A stretch of DNA of 64,000 nucleotides from Polyangiaceae bacterium (lineage in GTDB: Bacteria > Myxococcota_A > Polyangia > Polyangiales > Polyangiaceae). This document shows, one piece after another, positions 10,496 to 19,020 of this stretch. The notes under the pieces were generated by a model that was given only the letters and a program-made list of their open reading frames with translations, was not told the origin of the DNA and did not search any database. The stretch is taken from NCBI GenBank assembly GCA_013361525.1, contig JABFXY010000106.1:62001-126000 (forward strand), written 5' to 3'. Positions within the stretch are counted from its first letter, which is position 1. Each line of letters starts with the position of its first letter. Made by a program: the position numbers and the translations under genes.

Positions 10496-11376
10496 GGATC
10501 GTCCTCGCGTCATGCATCGCGGTCGTCGCCGGTTGTGGCGCGCCGCAGGACGAAGAGCCCGCCCGTCGACCGCGCGTCGCGGTCGGGGGCGCGCACGGCT
10601 GCGCCGATCAACGTGTCGACATCGACGGGCGCGACTATTGTCTTCACCGCGACGGGGAGGACTTCGACGGCGCGAGCGCTCGTTGCGAAGCCGACGGTGC
10701 ATCGCTCGTCGTCATCGAATCCGAGGCGGAGCAGCGGGCGCTCGCAGTCGCTCTGCGCGGCGAGCCTGCAGCCCAAGCGAGCTACTGGATCGGGCTCCAC
10801 GAGCCGGAACGGCAGCGGTGGACCTGGGCCGGCGGTACGTTGCCCAAGTTCGGCGCCTGGGCTCCGGGCGAGCCGAACGACGCGGGCGGCGCCGAGGATT
10901 GCGCCGTCTTGCTCGCCGAAAACGGCAAATGGAACGACGCGCCCTGCGCCAACGAGCGGGCGTACATCTGCGAGCGAAGCCCCGGCAGCGAGCTCGCCTG
11001 TACGGGCCGCGTCGTTCGAACGAAGACGAGTGAGTATTGTCTCTTCGGCAGCGCGCCGAAATCGTGGGACGCCGCGCGCGAGGCCTGCCTCGCAAACGGG
11101 AGCCACCTGGCCGAGCTCACCTCCGTCGAAGAGAACGACGAGCTCGCGGCGAACATCGAAATGCCCGCGTCGCGTCTATGGATCGGGCTCGACGATCGAC
11201 GTCAAGAAGGCACGTTTTCTTGGCAAAACGGCGCGCCGGTCACGTTCCGACCGTTCCTGAAGGGGGAGCCGAACGATGCCGGGGGGTCGGAGGACTGTGT
11301 CGAGCTCCTCGTCGATCGCAATGCGTGGAACGACGTGCCTTGCGGGACGAAGCTTCCGTATTTGTGTGAATGGTAA
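10492..11376 (+). CDS. Lipoprotein with two C-type lectin-like domains
   Basis: 294 residues from an ATG that overlaps the preceding stop (ATGA). MRIVLASCIAVVAGC is a short lipoprotein signal. Two tandem C-type lectin-like domains follow: the first with YWIGLHEPERQRWTWAGG, APGEPNDAGGAEDCAVL and WNDAPCANERAYICE, the second with WIGLDDRRQEGTFSWQNG, GEPNDAGGSEDCVEL and WNDVPCGTKLPYLCEW. EPND is close to the EPN sugar/Ca-binding motif and WND to the second Ca-site motif, so calcium-dependent carbohydrate binding is plausible for both. The pairing with a cytoplasmic reductase is odd. Its stop is directly adjacent to the stop of the convergent monooxygenase gene. Confidence 0.88.
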   Translation: MRIVLASCIAVVAGCGAPQDEEPARRPRVAVGGAHGCADQRVDIDGRDYCLHRDGEDFDGASARCEADGASLVVIESEAEQRALAVALRGEPAAQASYWIGLHEPERQRWTWAGGTLPKFGAWAPGEPNDAGGAEDCAVLLAENGKWNDAPCANERAYICERSPGSELACTGRVVRTKTSEYCLFGSAPKSWDAAREACLANGSHLAELTSVEENDELAANIEMPASRLWIGLDDRRQEGTFSWQNGAPVTFRPFLKGEPNDAGGSEDCVELLVDRNAWNDVPCGTKLPYLCEW

Positions 11377-12501
11377 TCACGCCGGATAGTGGCGAAGGTT
11401 GATCGCATTGGCCGCGCGGACGACGATGTCGCGCGGGGGCGGCCCTTCTTTCGCCTGGGCGGGCAGCTTCTGATTTTCGGCGACGAAGGGTCGCATCTCG
11501 GCCTCGTATCGTGAATAGCCTTCCGCGTAGTCGCCGCCCGCCGAGGCGAGCTCGCCGGCCAGGACGTACGCCCCGACGATAGCGAGGCTCGTGCCTTGTC
11601 CGGACATCGGGGAGCTCGAATACGCGGCGTCACCGACGAGCGCGGTCCTGCCGACGGACCAGCGATCCATATGGATCTGCGCCATCGAGTCGAGGTGGAA
11701 ATCCGGCGCTTTCCGCATCAGCTCGAGGAGCTTCGGCGCCTCCCATCCTGCGCGGGCAAAGCGCTCTTCGAGGATCTTCATCTGTGCGTCGATGTCGCGA
11801 TAATCGACGTCGAGGGGAGGGGAGCCGAATCCCATCATCGCGCGAAGCTCCGTGTTGTTGCGAGCGCTGTACACGCCAATCATCTCCTCCGCCCCTCGGT
11901 GGAAGGTCTGCCATCGGTCGAGGCCGAGGTAATTCGGAACCGTAAAAACGGAGAGGTAAATGCCGAGGTGCTGAATGAAGCGCGACTCCTCGCCGAACGC
12001 GAGCCTCCTCACGTTCGAATGCAGGCCGTCCGCGCCGATGACGAGATCGAAGGTTCGCGGTGCCCCGCGCTCGAACGTGACGTTCACACCTTCGTCGGTC
12101 TCGGTGAGACCCGTGATTGAATCGCCGAATTGGTATTCGACCGAGCTCTTCGTTGCTTGAAACAGGATCTCGCTCAAATCGTCGCGGAGAAGCTCGACGT
12201 CGGGGCTGTCCAGCGGGCCGCCGGTCAATGTCTCCGTCGTCGTGCGCATGAGCTCGTTGCCCGCGGCGTCGACGAACGACATGCCGCGCATGTCGGTGCC
12301 GGCCGCGCGCATCGCGCGCAAAATGCCCATTTCTTCGACGATACAGAGAGCCACGCCGCGCACGTCGATGGCCTGTCCGCCCCGCCGCACGGATGGTGCG
12401 CGCTCGACGACGGTCGGACGGAACCCACGACGGGCAAGCCAATAGGCGACGGCGGGGCCCGCAATGCTGGCTCCAGAGATGAGGACGCGGACGTTCTGCA
12501 T
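11377..12501 (-). CDS. FAD-dependent monooxygenase (PheA/TetX-like)
   Basis: 374 residues. N-terminal FAD-binding Rossmann motif VLISGASIAGPAVAYWLARRG, with the conserved ERAP after strand 2. DLVIGADGLHSNVR is the DG motif of class A flavoprotein monooxygenases, and VGDAAYSSSPMSGQGTSLAI is the GD motif that contacts the FAD ribityl. It would hydroxylate an aromatic or polycyclic substrate using NAD(P)H and oxygen. It is divergent from a GntR-TetR regulator, with repeated operator-like elements between, so it is probably repressed by that protein. The substrate cannot be read; antibiotic modification is one possibility for this subgroup. Confidence 0.93.
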   Translation of the reverse strand: MQNVRVLISGASIAGPAVAYWLARRGFRPTVVERAPSVRRGGQAIDVRGVALCIVEEMGILRAMRAAGTDMRGMSFVDAAGNELMRTTTETLTGGPLDSPDVELLRDDLSEILFQATKSSVEYQFGDSITGLTETDEGVNVTFERGAPRTFDLVIGADGLHSNVRRLAFGEESRFIQHLGIYLSVFTVPNYLGLDRWQTFHRGAEEMIGVYSARNNTELRAMMGFGSPPLDVDYRDIDAQMKILEERFARAGWEAPKLLELMRKAPDFHLDSMAQIHMDRWSVGRTALVGDAAYSSSPMSGQGTSLAIVGAYVLAGELASAGGDYAEGYSRYEAEMRPFVAENQKLPAQAKEGPPPRDIVVRAANAINLRHYPA

Positions 12502-12543
12502 GAGGTCTCCTCGGCGGTCGCGCCGGCGACCGCGCTTGGGGAA

Positions 12544-12577
12544 GTACGCTGTACGCGTCGTGATGTACGGCGTACGC
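12544..12577. promoter_or_regulatory. Tandem GTAC-N3-GTAC elements upstream of the monooxygenase
   Basis: Two 13-mers, GTACGCTGTACGC (12544-12556) and GTACGGCGTACGC (12565-12577), differ at two positions and start 21 bp apart, two helical turns. Each has two self-complementary GTAC cores spaced by 3 bp. They lie 43-76 bp before the monooxygenase start, in promoter position. Likely a regulator-binding site; the protein is not known. Confidence 0.45.
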
Positions 12578-12625
12578 TTTCGACATGCAATGGGTAGCGA
12601 GCGAAATTTGTCGATTCGGTACCGT

Positions 12626-12645
12626 GCTCTGTTCTAGTACAGAGC
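12626..12645. promoter_or_regulatory. Inverted repeat, candidate operator copy 1
   Basis: Arms GCTCTGT and ACAGAGC (7 bp, perfect) flank TCTAGT. The core CTAGTACAG recurs at 12725-12733 just before the GntR-TetR gene. Located between the divergent monooxygenase and regulator genes, it is a likely binding site of that regulator. Confidence 0.5.
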
Positions 12646-12719
12646 GCGTGCTCGCCGCGGTCGTCCATCGTGGAGATGCGAGAAACGAGCCCGCTAGGAT
12701 TCGCAGGGCCCGCCATTGC

Positions 12720-12733
12720 CTGTACTAGTACAG
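12720..12733. promoter_or_regulatory. 14-bp perfect palindrome, candidate operator copy 2
   Basis: CTGTACTAGTACAG is a perfect dyad centred about 91 bp from the first copy. It ends 21 bp before the proposed TTG start of the regulator, so it would overlap the regulator promoter. Autoregulation is inferred. Confidence 0.55.
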
Positions 12734-12754
12734 AGCCGTCGGACGGAGGAACCA

Positions 12755-13792
12755 TTGAAACCGAAAGCAGACGCGGACCCGCCCTACCTCCAGATCTGCG
12801 CCGAGCTGCGGCGCCGCATTCGATCCGGGGAGCTAGGCCCGGGTGATCGAATTCCGTCGACGCGCCAGATCGCCCACGAGTTTCATGTGGCGATGGCGAC
12901 CGCGACGAAGGCGCTCGCAATGCTCGCCCAGGAAGGGCTCGTGCGTGCGGTGCCCCGAATGGGGACCGTCGTAGCGGAGCAGGGCCCGCGGTCCACGCCG
13001 GTGAGTAGCGCCGCGGTTCGACGGCGCCCCGGCCGCGCGGCGGTGGAGAACGAGCTCACGCGGGAGCGGATCGTGAAGGCGGCGATCGAGATCGCGGACA
13101 CCGAAGGCCTCGCCGCGTTGTCGATGCGCGGCGTCGCCGCGGAGCTCGGGGTCGCGACGATGTCGCTCTACCGGCACGTAAAGGACAAGGAGGAGCTCGT
13201 CTTCGCGATGATCGACGCGGCGTTCAGCGAATACCCGCCGCCGGCGAATCCGCCCACGGGATGGCGCGCGCGCCTCGAGCTCGTCGCGCGCCTTCAATGG
13301 GAGATGTTCCGGCGACACCCGTGGCTCGCTCAGGTCGTGACGCTCACCCGGCCTCAACCTCTGCCCAACGTTCTCGTCTATGGCGAATGGGTGCTCGCGT
13401 CGTTCGACGGGCTCGGCCTCGACATACCGACGATCTTCTTTCTACACGTTACGATTTACAGCTATGTCCGCGGCATTGCCATCGACCTCGAGACCGAGGC
13501 GCAAGCACAGGCGGAGACGGGTATTACCGATTCGGAGTGGGTCGACGCGCACGCCGAGGTGTTTCGAGCAATCGCCGCCGAAAAAAGTCTTCCCACCTTC
13601 AATCGATTGTTCACGGGGCTCGAAGGGAACTTCGACTTCGATTTGGACAAGGTCTTCCAGTTTGGGCTGGGGCCGCTGCTCGACGGGCTCGGCCTCCTCA
13701 TCGAGGCGCGCCGGAGCGAGCCGCCGCGCCGCGGGGATCGTGCGGCGGATACACCCGCGATTGCACGGGCGGAGGCTCGTCGACGACAATGA
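12755..13792 (+). CDS. GntR-TetR hybrid transcriptional regulator
   Basis: 345 residues. The TTG start at 12755 is chosen because GGAGG lies 5 bp upstream and it leaves the palindrome at 12720 non-coding; an earlier TTG (12716) would read through it. Residues about 5-75 are a GntR winged helix (PYLQICAELRRRIRSGELGPG, then IPSTRQIAHEF). After an Arg-rich linker comes a TetR helix-turn-helix (IVKAAIEIADTEGLAALSMRGVAAELG, MSLYRHVKDKEEL, given in parts) and a TetR_C ligand domain. Two DNA-binding modules on one chain suggest either a composite operator or one retired domain. The 3' end overlaps the next gene by 4 bp. Target: probably the divergent flavin monooxygenase. Confidence 0.92.
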   Translation: MKPKADADPPYLQICAELRRRIRSGELGPGDRIPSTRQIAHEFHVAMATATKALAMLAQEGLVRAVPRMGTVVAEQGPRSTPVSSAAVRRRPGRAAVENELTRERIVKAAIEIADTEGLAALSMRGVAAELGVATMSLYRHVKDKEELVFAMIDAAFSEYPPPANPPTGWRARLELVARLQWEMFRRHPWLAQVVTLTRPQPLPNVLVYGEWVLASFDGLGLDIPTIFFLHVTIYSYVRGIAIDLETEAQAQAETGITDSEWVDAHAEVFRAIAAEKSLPTFNRLFTGLEGNFDFDLDKVFQFGLGPLLDGLGLLIEARRSEPPRRGDRAADTPAIARAEARRRQ

Positions 13793-14307
13793 CGCCGATG
13801 TCGAGGCGCTACTTCGCCGTTGTGTTCTTGTTGGGGTGCGCGTCACCGAGCCGCGAAGACGCGACCACCCCGGCCGAGTCGGATACGACGGCCGCCGTCG
13901 GCAACGCCGAGCCGGCGCAATCGAACCAGTCCCCGCTCGCCAGTGCCTCGGCTCCGATTGCGACCGTCGACGCGAGCATCAGCAACAGCGCGAGCGCGAC
14001 CGCGTCGTCATCGGTCGACGCTCCTCTTCCCGCGGAGTCGGTCGCCGAGGTTCCCGAGATCCCGCTGGACCTCACGCCCGAGCGAGCGCGCGGCAAATGC
14101 ACCGATCGCGCGACGCTCCGCACCGCGAAAGGTGAAGTGTCTTGTTATCCCTATCGGTGTCGCGCGGGGAAATGCCTACTGTCCTGCAGTTCCCGAAAGG
14201 ATTGTGCAGGCTCGGACGGGCCCGGCGACCTCGCGGAAAATGGCTGGCCCCTCGATTGCCACGGGACCAGCTGTGTCCCATTGCCGCCTTCGCACGTCCA
14301 CCCCTGA
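13789..14307 (+). CDS. Predicted secreted lipoprotein with Ser/Ala-rich linker and Cys-rich C terminus
   Basis: 172 residues from ATG 13789, which overlaps the regulator stop (ATGA); ATG 13798 is an alternative. YFAVVFLLGCASPS is a lipobox. A low-complexity Ser/Thr/Ala segment of about 75 residues follows, then a compact C-terminal part with eight Cys (KCTD, VSCYPYRCRAGKCLLSCSSRKDC, DCHGTSC in parts) that looks disulfide-bonded. Similar small Cys modules with a spacer are common in myxobacterial surface lipoproteins. Function unknown. A clear hairpin with a T run follows at 14313-14339. Confidence 0.75.
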   Translation: MTPMSRRYFAVVFLLGCASPSREDATTPAESDTTAAVGNAEPAQSNQSPLASASAPIATVDASISNSASATASSSVDAPLPAESVAEVPEIPLDLTPERARGKCTDRATLRTAKGEVSCYPYRCRAGKCLLSCSSRKDCAGSDGPGDLAENGWPLDCHGTSCVPLPPSHVHP

Positions 14308-14312
14308 CCCCG

Positions 14313-14339
14313 AAGCCGGCGGGGCTCACGCCGGCTTTT
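14313..14339 (+). terminator. Intrinsic terminator after the Cys-rich lipoprotein gene
   Basis: Perfect 9-bp stem AAGCCGGCG / CGCCGGCTT with a 7-nt loop, followed by two more T residues, 5 bp after the lipoprotein stop. It overlaps the last codons of the convergent CPBP gene (stop at 14326-14328). Confidence 0.7.
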
Positions 14340-15246
14340 GCGTCGTTCGCAAGAGCCCGAAGACACACCCCGTCATCAGGACCGCGCCGAACACGAGCAG
14401 TGGAACGGGCGCAGATTCTTCCGTCGGGGCGGTATCCGGCTCGGAGAAGCGCACGGCTACCATTGCGAGCGCATTGTTGAATGCATGCGCGACCATCGCC
14501 GGAACGATGGTCCCCGTTCGAATGGACACGAAGCCGAGCGCGCCGCCCAACACGGCGGCGCCGGCCGCTTGCGGCGGATCGAGGTGGAACGCTCCGAAGA
14601 GGACCGACGCCAGCGCGACGCCTGCGGGCGCGCCGAGCCGCGCAACGAACGAGCGCTGGAGCATGCCGCGAAAGAAGATCTCTTCGCCGATGCCGGGGAT
14701 GACCGCGATCACGATGGTCAAGACGACGGCGGACTCGGCGGTACCTTGCGCGGCCTCGCCGATCGTCTCGAGCGTGTGAAGCGTGAACGACGGAAAGAGC
14801 GTTCGCATCCCTCGCACCGCGAGGTCGGCAAATGGTCCGGCGCCGAGCACCATTCCAATGGCGAGCGGCACGTGGAACCATTTCGGCTTCCTGACGGCGA
14901 TCATGTCCCAGAACCTACGCTTGCCGATCTTTGCGGCGACGAACGCCGTTCCGACGAGGGTGAGGCCTGTCGCGCCGGTCGCCGCGACGAGCATGACCGG
15001 ATGTGACAAAAGCTTCTTCGCCGCGTCGGCTTCACGCAGGGTGTTCAGATCGACGAGGCCGAAGACCCCGAGCCCGACCATCGCAGCGGCGAGGGCGATC
15101 GCCGCCGTGATCTGACAAGCGACGAATGCGACGACGAGCGTGAGGACCGCGCCGGACGCGGTCAGCGGTCGCGTCGGATCGAGGGCGGGTTGGGGCGCGG
15201 GGACGTACGGCGGATACGGGGGTGACATCATCGGATCAAATGCCAT
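14326..15246 (-). CDS. CPBP-family intramembrane metalloprotease (CAAX protease-like)
   Basis: 306 residues with a Pro/Tyr-rich cytoplasmic start and about six to eight hydrophobic segments. The three CPBP signatures are present: IGEEIFFRGML (EExxxR motif), FGAFHLDP (FxxxH), and AHAFNN (HxxxN). These are the metal-binding and catalytic residues of the Rce1/Abi family. Bacterial members cleave membrane substrates or protect against bacteriocins; no partner is encoded next to it. The start overlaps the end of the upstream RCC1 gene by 11 bp, so the two are likely co-transcribed. Confidence 0.92.
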   Translation of the reverse strand: MAFDPMMSPPYPPYVPAPQPALDPTRPLTASGAVLTLVVAFVACQITAAIALAAAMVGLGVFGLVDLNTLREADAAKKLLSHPVMLVAATGATGLTLVGTAFVAAKIGKRRFWDMIAVRKPKWFHVPLAIGMVLGAGPFADLAVRGMRTLFPSFTLHTLETIGEAAQGTAESAVVLTIVIAVIPGIGEEIFFRGMLQRSFVARLGAPAGVALASVLFGAFHLDPPQAAGAAVLGGALGFVSIRTGTIVPAMVAHAFNNALAMVAVRFSEPDTAPTEESAPVPLLVFGAVLMTGCVFGLLRTTQKPA

Positions 15247-16498
15247 CTACCTTGGTGGGCACGAGCACTGGGCCGGGCGGCGGCTGTCCGCAACGCCCTT
15301 CGTCGTTTTGCCCCCAACAATAGAGGCTGTCACCTGCGAACGCGCAGGTGTGGAGGCCGCCCGTATCGAAGGCCGTAAAGCTGCCGTTTTGCTCGAGCGG
15401 CGCGACGAGCTTCGCGCTCGAATTCTGCGTCCCGTCGCCGAGCTGGCCATTCGAGTTGTCACCCCAACAGCGGAGCGAGCCCGCGCCCGTTCCTCCGCGC
15501 AGCGTGATTGCACAAGCGTGCGCAATGCCCACCGCGAGATCGGAGAAGCGCTCTCCCTCGTGGACCGCGATCGGCGTGGTGGTGATGTCGAATCCATCGG
15601 TGCTGAGCAACATGGAGAAGTTTTCGCCCCAGCCGACCATCGCGCCGGTGTCGTCGAGCGCCAGCGTCGTGAAGGCTTTGCTCTCGATTTGGCGCAATGG
15701 CCCTGCGAGCGTCGCGACCGGAACGTTGCTCGGGGCCGTCTTCCCATTGCCGAGCTGTCCGTCGAAGTTCGCGCCCCAGCAAAACGATTGGTTCGCCGTC
15801 AAAGAGCACGTGTGGAAATCCCCGGCTGTCAGCGCCGGCCCGACCGGTCCCACCGACAGCGGCGGATTCGGATAGGTCTGCATCGTCGGCATGCCGAGCT
15901 GACCATTCGTGTTGTCGCCCCAACACGCGACGGAGCCGTCGTCGAGGCCCGCGCAGCTATGGTATTCCCCGGCCGTCAGCGTGGTGACCACGCCCGCTGC
16001 ATCGTCGGGCAGAGGCACGGCGGTCGGTGTCTCGACGACGGGGGTTCCGCGGAAGACGCCGACCTGACCGGCGCCGTTCTCTCCCCAGCAGAAGACGTCG
16101 TTCGGAGCCACGACGGCACATGTGTGTCGGTAGCCGGCCGTGAGCGCGATGATCGAGCCGGTGGCCGGGAGCGCGACCAGGCGAGGCGACGACGAGTCCT
16201 CGAAGTCGCCGGTGCCGAGCTGACCCTCGTTGTTGCGCCCCCAACAGTACACGGCGGTGCCGCTCGCGTCGGTCGCGCACGTGTGAAATGCGCCCGCGGC
16301 CACCAAACGACCGACGTTCGGTACGCCTCCGAACCCGCCGTCTCCGCTGCTGCCGCCTGCCGGGGCGCCCCCATCGGCAGCGCCGCCTTCGTTCGGGGCA
16401 CCGTCGCCGAGGAGCGCGTCGCGAGCGCCGCAGGAAGCAGCGAGAATCAGCGAAATCGGACCGGCGACGAGGACCAGCGACGAGCGCATCGGCGGCAT
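15236..16498 (-). CDS. RCC1-repeat lipoprotein (predicted seven-bladed propeller)
   Basis: 420 residues from ATG 16498; the open frame is longer but the lipoprotein signal PPMRSSLVLVAGPISLILAASCG fixes the start. A Gly/Ala/Asp-rich spacer is followed by repeated RCC1 units with the pattern HTCAxxxxGxxYCWGxNxxGQLG, for example TCATDASGTAVYCWGRNNEG and SCAGLDDGSVACWGDNTNG. These build a propeller with paired Cys in each blade. RCC1-type lipoproteins are common in Polyangia; their role is unknown, with surface binding the usual guess. Divergent from the flavin monooxygenase at 16578, 79 bp apart. Confidence 0.92.
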   Translation of the reverse strand: MPPMRSSLVLVAGPISLILAASCGARDALLGDGAPNEGGAADGGAPAGGSSGDGGFGGVPNVGRLVAAGAFHTCATDASGTAVYCWGRNNEGQLGTGDFEDSSSPRLVALPATGSIIALTAGYRHTCAVVAPNDVFCWGENGAGQVGVFRGTPVVETPTAVPLPDDAAGVVTTLTAGEYHSCAGLDDGSVACWGDNTNGQLGMPTMQTYPNPPLSVGPVGPALTAGDFHTCSLTANQSFCWGANFDGQLGNGKTAPSNVPVATLAGPLRQIESKAFTTLALDDTGAMVGWGENFSMLLSTDGFDITTTPIAVHEGERFSDLAVGIAHACAITLRGGTGAGSLRCWGDNSNGQLGDGTQNSSAKLVAPLEQNGSFTAFDTGGLHTCAFAGDSLYCWGQNDEGRCGQPPPGPVLVPTKVDGI

Positions 16499-16577
16499 GT
16501 TCGCCCGGCTCGCCTGCGTTGGCCAGCGCGTGGCGCTCGCTTGACCGAGCGGCGCCGGAGCGCTTCTCTTCGTTCCG

Positions 16578-18035
16578 ATGCCGCGAACGGTCGCCATCAT
16601 CGGCTCCGGCTTTGGTGGTCTTTGCATGGCCATCGCGCTGAAGCGTTTCTCGTCGGACCACTTCATCGTGTTCGAGAAGGCCGACCGCATCGGCGGGACG
16701 TGGCGCGACAACACCTACCCGGGCGCGGCGTGCGACATCATGTCGCATCTGTATTCGTATTCGTTCGAGCCGAAGCCCGACTGGTCTCGGGTTTACGCCG
16801 AGCAACCGGAGATCCTCGCGTATCTCGAGCATTGCGCCGACAAATACGGCGTTACGCCGCACGTGCGGCTTGGCACCGAAATCGTCGAGGCTCGATACGA
16901 CGAGCTTCGCTGTGTGTGGAATCTCCGCGCAGCCGACGGGCAGACGTGGAAGGTCGACGCCGTCGTCGTCGCGACCGGGCAGCTCCACAAGCCGGCCTAT
17001 CCGACGATCGCCGGGCTCGACCGTTTTCGCGGTAGGCGATTCCACTCAGCGCGCTGGGACCACGATTGCGATCTCGCGGGCGCCCGCATCGGCGTCGTCG
17101 GTACCGGCGCGAGCGCGGTTCAATTCGTGCCGCCGCTCGTGCGCGACGCCTCTCTGCTCACGCTGTTTCAGCGAAGCGCTCCGTGGATTTTACCGAAATT
17201 CGATCGAGCCTATTCCGCTTACGAAAAGACGCTGTATCGCCTCTTTCCTTCGCTCTTGTCGCTCAGCCGGACGACGAAATACCTATGGGGCGAGTCCCGT
17301 CTCATCGCATTCGAGCAAGGCGGCCGTTACAACGAGCTCGTTCGCTGGGTCGCGACCCATCACATGGAGAAGGCGGTCCCCGACGCCGATCGGCGCGCGA
17401 AGCTGACCCCGGATTACCCTCCCGGCTGCAAACGCCTGATCATCTCGAACGACTACTTCGAAGCGCTCGCCAAGCCGAACGTCTCCATCGTCACCGAGGC
17501 CATCGCCCACGCGGACGAGGACGGGCTGGTCACGGACGACGGCGTGCGCCACCCGTTCGACGTGTTGGTCTTCGGGACCGGATTCGAGACGACGCAGTTC
17601 ATCGCCCCGATGCGCGTCGTCGGCGAGAGCGGCGTGGAGCTATCGGATACGTGGCGCGACGGTGCCGAGGCGTACCTCGGCATCATGGCGCACGGCTTCC
17701 CGAACTTCTTCGTGATGTACGGGCCGAATACGAACCTCGCCCATAACTCCATCGTGTTCATGCTCGAGGCGCAGGCCCATTACGTCACCGAATGCCTCGC
17801 TTTGTTGGATCGTGAGCGAGCCCTCGCGCTCTCGCCGAAGGCCGCGAGCGTCCGCGCCTTTTCGGAGGAGATGCAGCAGCGATTCTCCGGCTCGATCTGG
17901 GAGGCCGGCTGCACGAGTTGGTACAAGACCGCGAGCGGCCGCAATACCAACAACTGGCCCGGCTTCACCTTCGAATATTGGTGGCGAACGCGGCGTCCAC
18001 GCCGGCGCGATTTCGATCTCGAGCGGGCCCATTAA
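16578..18035 (+). CDS. Flavin-containing (Baeyer-Villiger-type) monooxygenase
   Basis: 485 residues. FAD-binding GSGFGG (9-14) lies at the N terminus, followed by GGTWRDNTYPGAACD, a hallmark of Baeyer-Villiger and related monooxygenases. The fingerprint FxGxxxHSxxWD is seen as FRGRRFHSARWDHD. The NADPH-binding motif is GVVGTGASAVQ, and FGTGFETT and YGPNTNLAHNSI mark the C-terminal half. It would insert oxygen into ketones or oxidise related substrates with NADPH. It stands alone on the plus strand. The 3' flank is an inverted repeat shared with the convergent gene. Confidence 0.94.
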   Translation: MPRTVAIIGSGFGGLCMAIALKRFSSDHFIVFEKADRIGGTWRDNTYPGAACDIMSHLYSYSFEPKPDWSRVYAEQPEILAYLEHCADKYGVTPHVRLGTEIVEARYDELRCVWNLRAADGQTWKVDAVVVATGQLHKPAYPTIAGLDRFRGRRFHSARWDHDCDLAGARIGVVGTGASAVQFVPPLVRDASLLTLFQRSAPWILPKFDRAYSAYEKTLYRLFPSLLSLSRTTKYLWGESRLIAFEQGGRYNELVRWVATHHMEKAVPDADRRAKLTPDYPPGCKRLIISNDYFEALAKPNVSIVTEAIAHADEDGLVTDDGVRHPFDVLVFGTGFETTQFIAPMRVVGESGVELSDTWRDGAEAYLGIMAHGFPNFFVMYGPNTNLAHNSIVFMLEAQAHYVTECLALLDRERALALSPKAASVRAFSEEMQQRFSGSIWEAGCTSWYKTASGRNTNNWPGFTFEYWWRTRRPRRRDFDLERAH

Positions 18036-18040
18036 AGACG

Positions 18041-18138
18041 AACCGCGAAGACGCGAAGTGCAGAAGAAGAGCGCGAAGAAGAGAATTTGATAAGTCCCCC
18101 TTTGCGCCCTTTGCTTCGCTTTGCGTCTTTGCGGTTTC
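18041..18138. repeat. Intergenic inverted repeat between convergent genes
   Basis: Left arm AACCGCGAAGACGCGAAG (18041-18058) and right arm CTTTGCGTCTTTGCGGTT (18119-18136) are complementary with two mismatches. The spacer contains further GCGAAGAAGAG / TTTGCGCCC echoes. The element sits exactly between a plus-strand stop (18035) and a minus-strand stop (18156). A related element is at 38611-38735. Possibly a bidirectional terminator or a dispersed palindromic repeat. Confidence 0.65.
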
Positions 18139-18155
18139 TCGCGGGCTGCACCAAG

Positions 18156-18890
18156 TCAGAATGTGACGTTCAGGCCGGCGCCGGTCGGTTGGATTTCGAC
18201 GTCGACGGTCGCGCCGGCGTAGCGGCGGTCGCGCTTCCAAGTGGGCACGCGCATCGAGACGCCGCCGATGATCATCGCGAGGCCGGCGAGCTGCCCGAGG
18301 CCTTCGACGGCGAAGACGGCTTTCATCCCACCGGGGATTTCGTCGTCGATGCTCGCGGCGATGAATGGCCCGATGAGCGGAAAGCTGCCGTAGAGAAGGA
18401 CGTCCCGATTGTCCACTCCGATGCTCGTGAGGCCCGTGGTGATGACCGAGAGCGCGTAGGTGCCCGCAGATAGGCCGATACCGCCGCGCCACAATCCGTG
18501 TTTGTTCCGCTCGCCCCAGACATAACCTTCCGGAGGTTCGGCGCCCGGAATGGGGCGGAGGTACTTGCGCCGCCGTGACAGGTAATGGGCGGGCAGCGGC
18601 ACCTTCGGCTTGACGCGCACCGCTTCCACTTCCTCGACCTCGAGCGCTTCCGACGTTTCGACGTCTTCGGTTTCCGCGGGCTCTGGCGGCGCGACCTCCA
18701 CCTTGGATCCGGGGGCCGCCGAGGTCTGCTCGCCGTCGGGGTCGGCTGGCTCGGAGGGCTGCTCGTCGGCGGCCGGGGGATCGATCCACCGGCCGTCGTC
18801 CTCCTCCGCGTCGGGGTCGTGCGCCGACGCGGGGAGGGCGAGGGAACAGATGCCTGCAACGACCAGAAAGCCAAGCGCGCGCGTAAGCAT
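18156..18890 (-). CDS. Exported acidic protein with C-terminal hydrophobic segments, unknown function
   Basis: 244 residues. MLTRALGFLVVAGICSLALPASA is a cleavable signal peptide. About 80 residues of Glu/Asp/Pro-rich sequence follow, likely disordered, then a basic patch (HYLSRRRKYLRP) and two or three hydrophobic segments (GGIGLSAGTYALSVITTG, LIGPFIAASI, LAGLAMIIGGVS). This layout recurs in myxobacterial envelope proteins without assigned function. Divergent from the lipoprotein gene at 19021. Confidence 0.75.
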   Translation of the reverse strand: MLTRALGFLVVAGICSLALPASAHDPDAEEDDGRWIDPPAADEQPSEPADPDGEQTSAAPGSKVEVAPPEPAETEDVETSEALEVEEVEAVRVKPKVPLPAHYLSRRRKYLRPIPGAEPPEGYVWGERNKHGLWRGGIGLSAGTYALSVITTGLTSIGVDNRDVLLYGSFPLIGPFIAASIDDEIPGGMKAVFAVEGLGQLAGLAMIIGGVSMRVPTWKRDRRYAGATVDVEIQPTGAGLNVTF

Positions 18891-19020
18891 AAGTGCCGTG
18901 GCGTCCAGCAGTCGGCGTGCCAGACGCCGAACGCGGTGGAATCACGAGCGGGCGTTTCCGGTGACCCTGACATGCATGCCCTGGTGGTCCCGTCCGAGCC
19001 GCCGCTGATAGGATGCGGAC

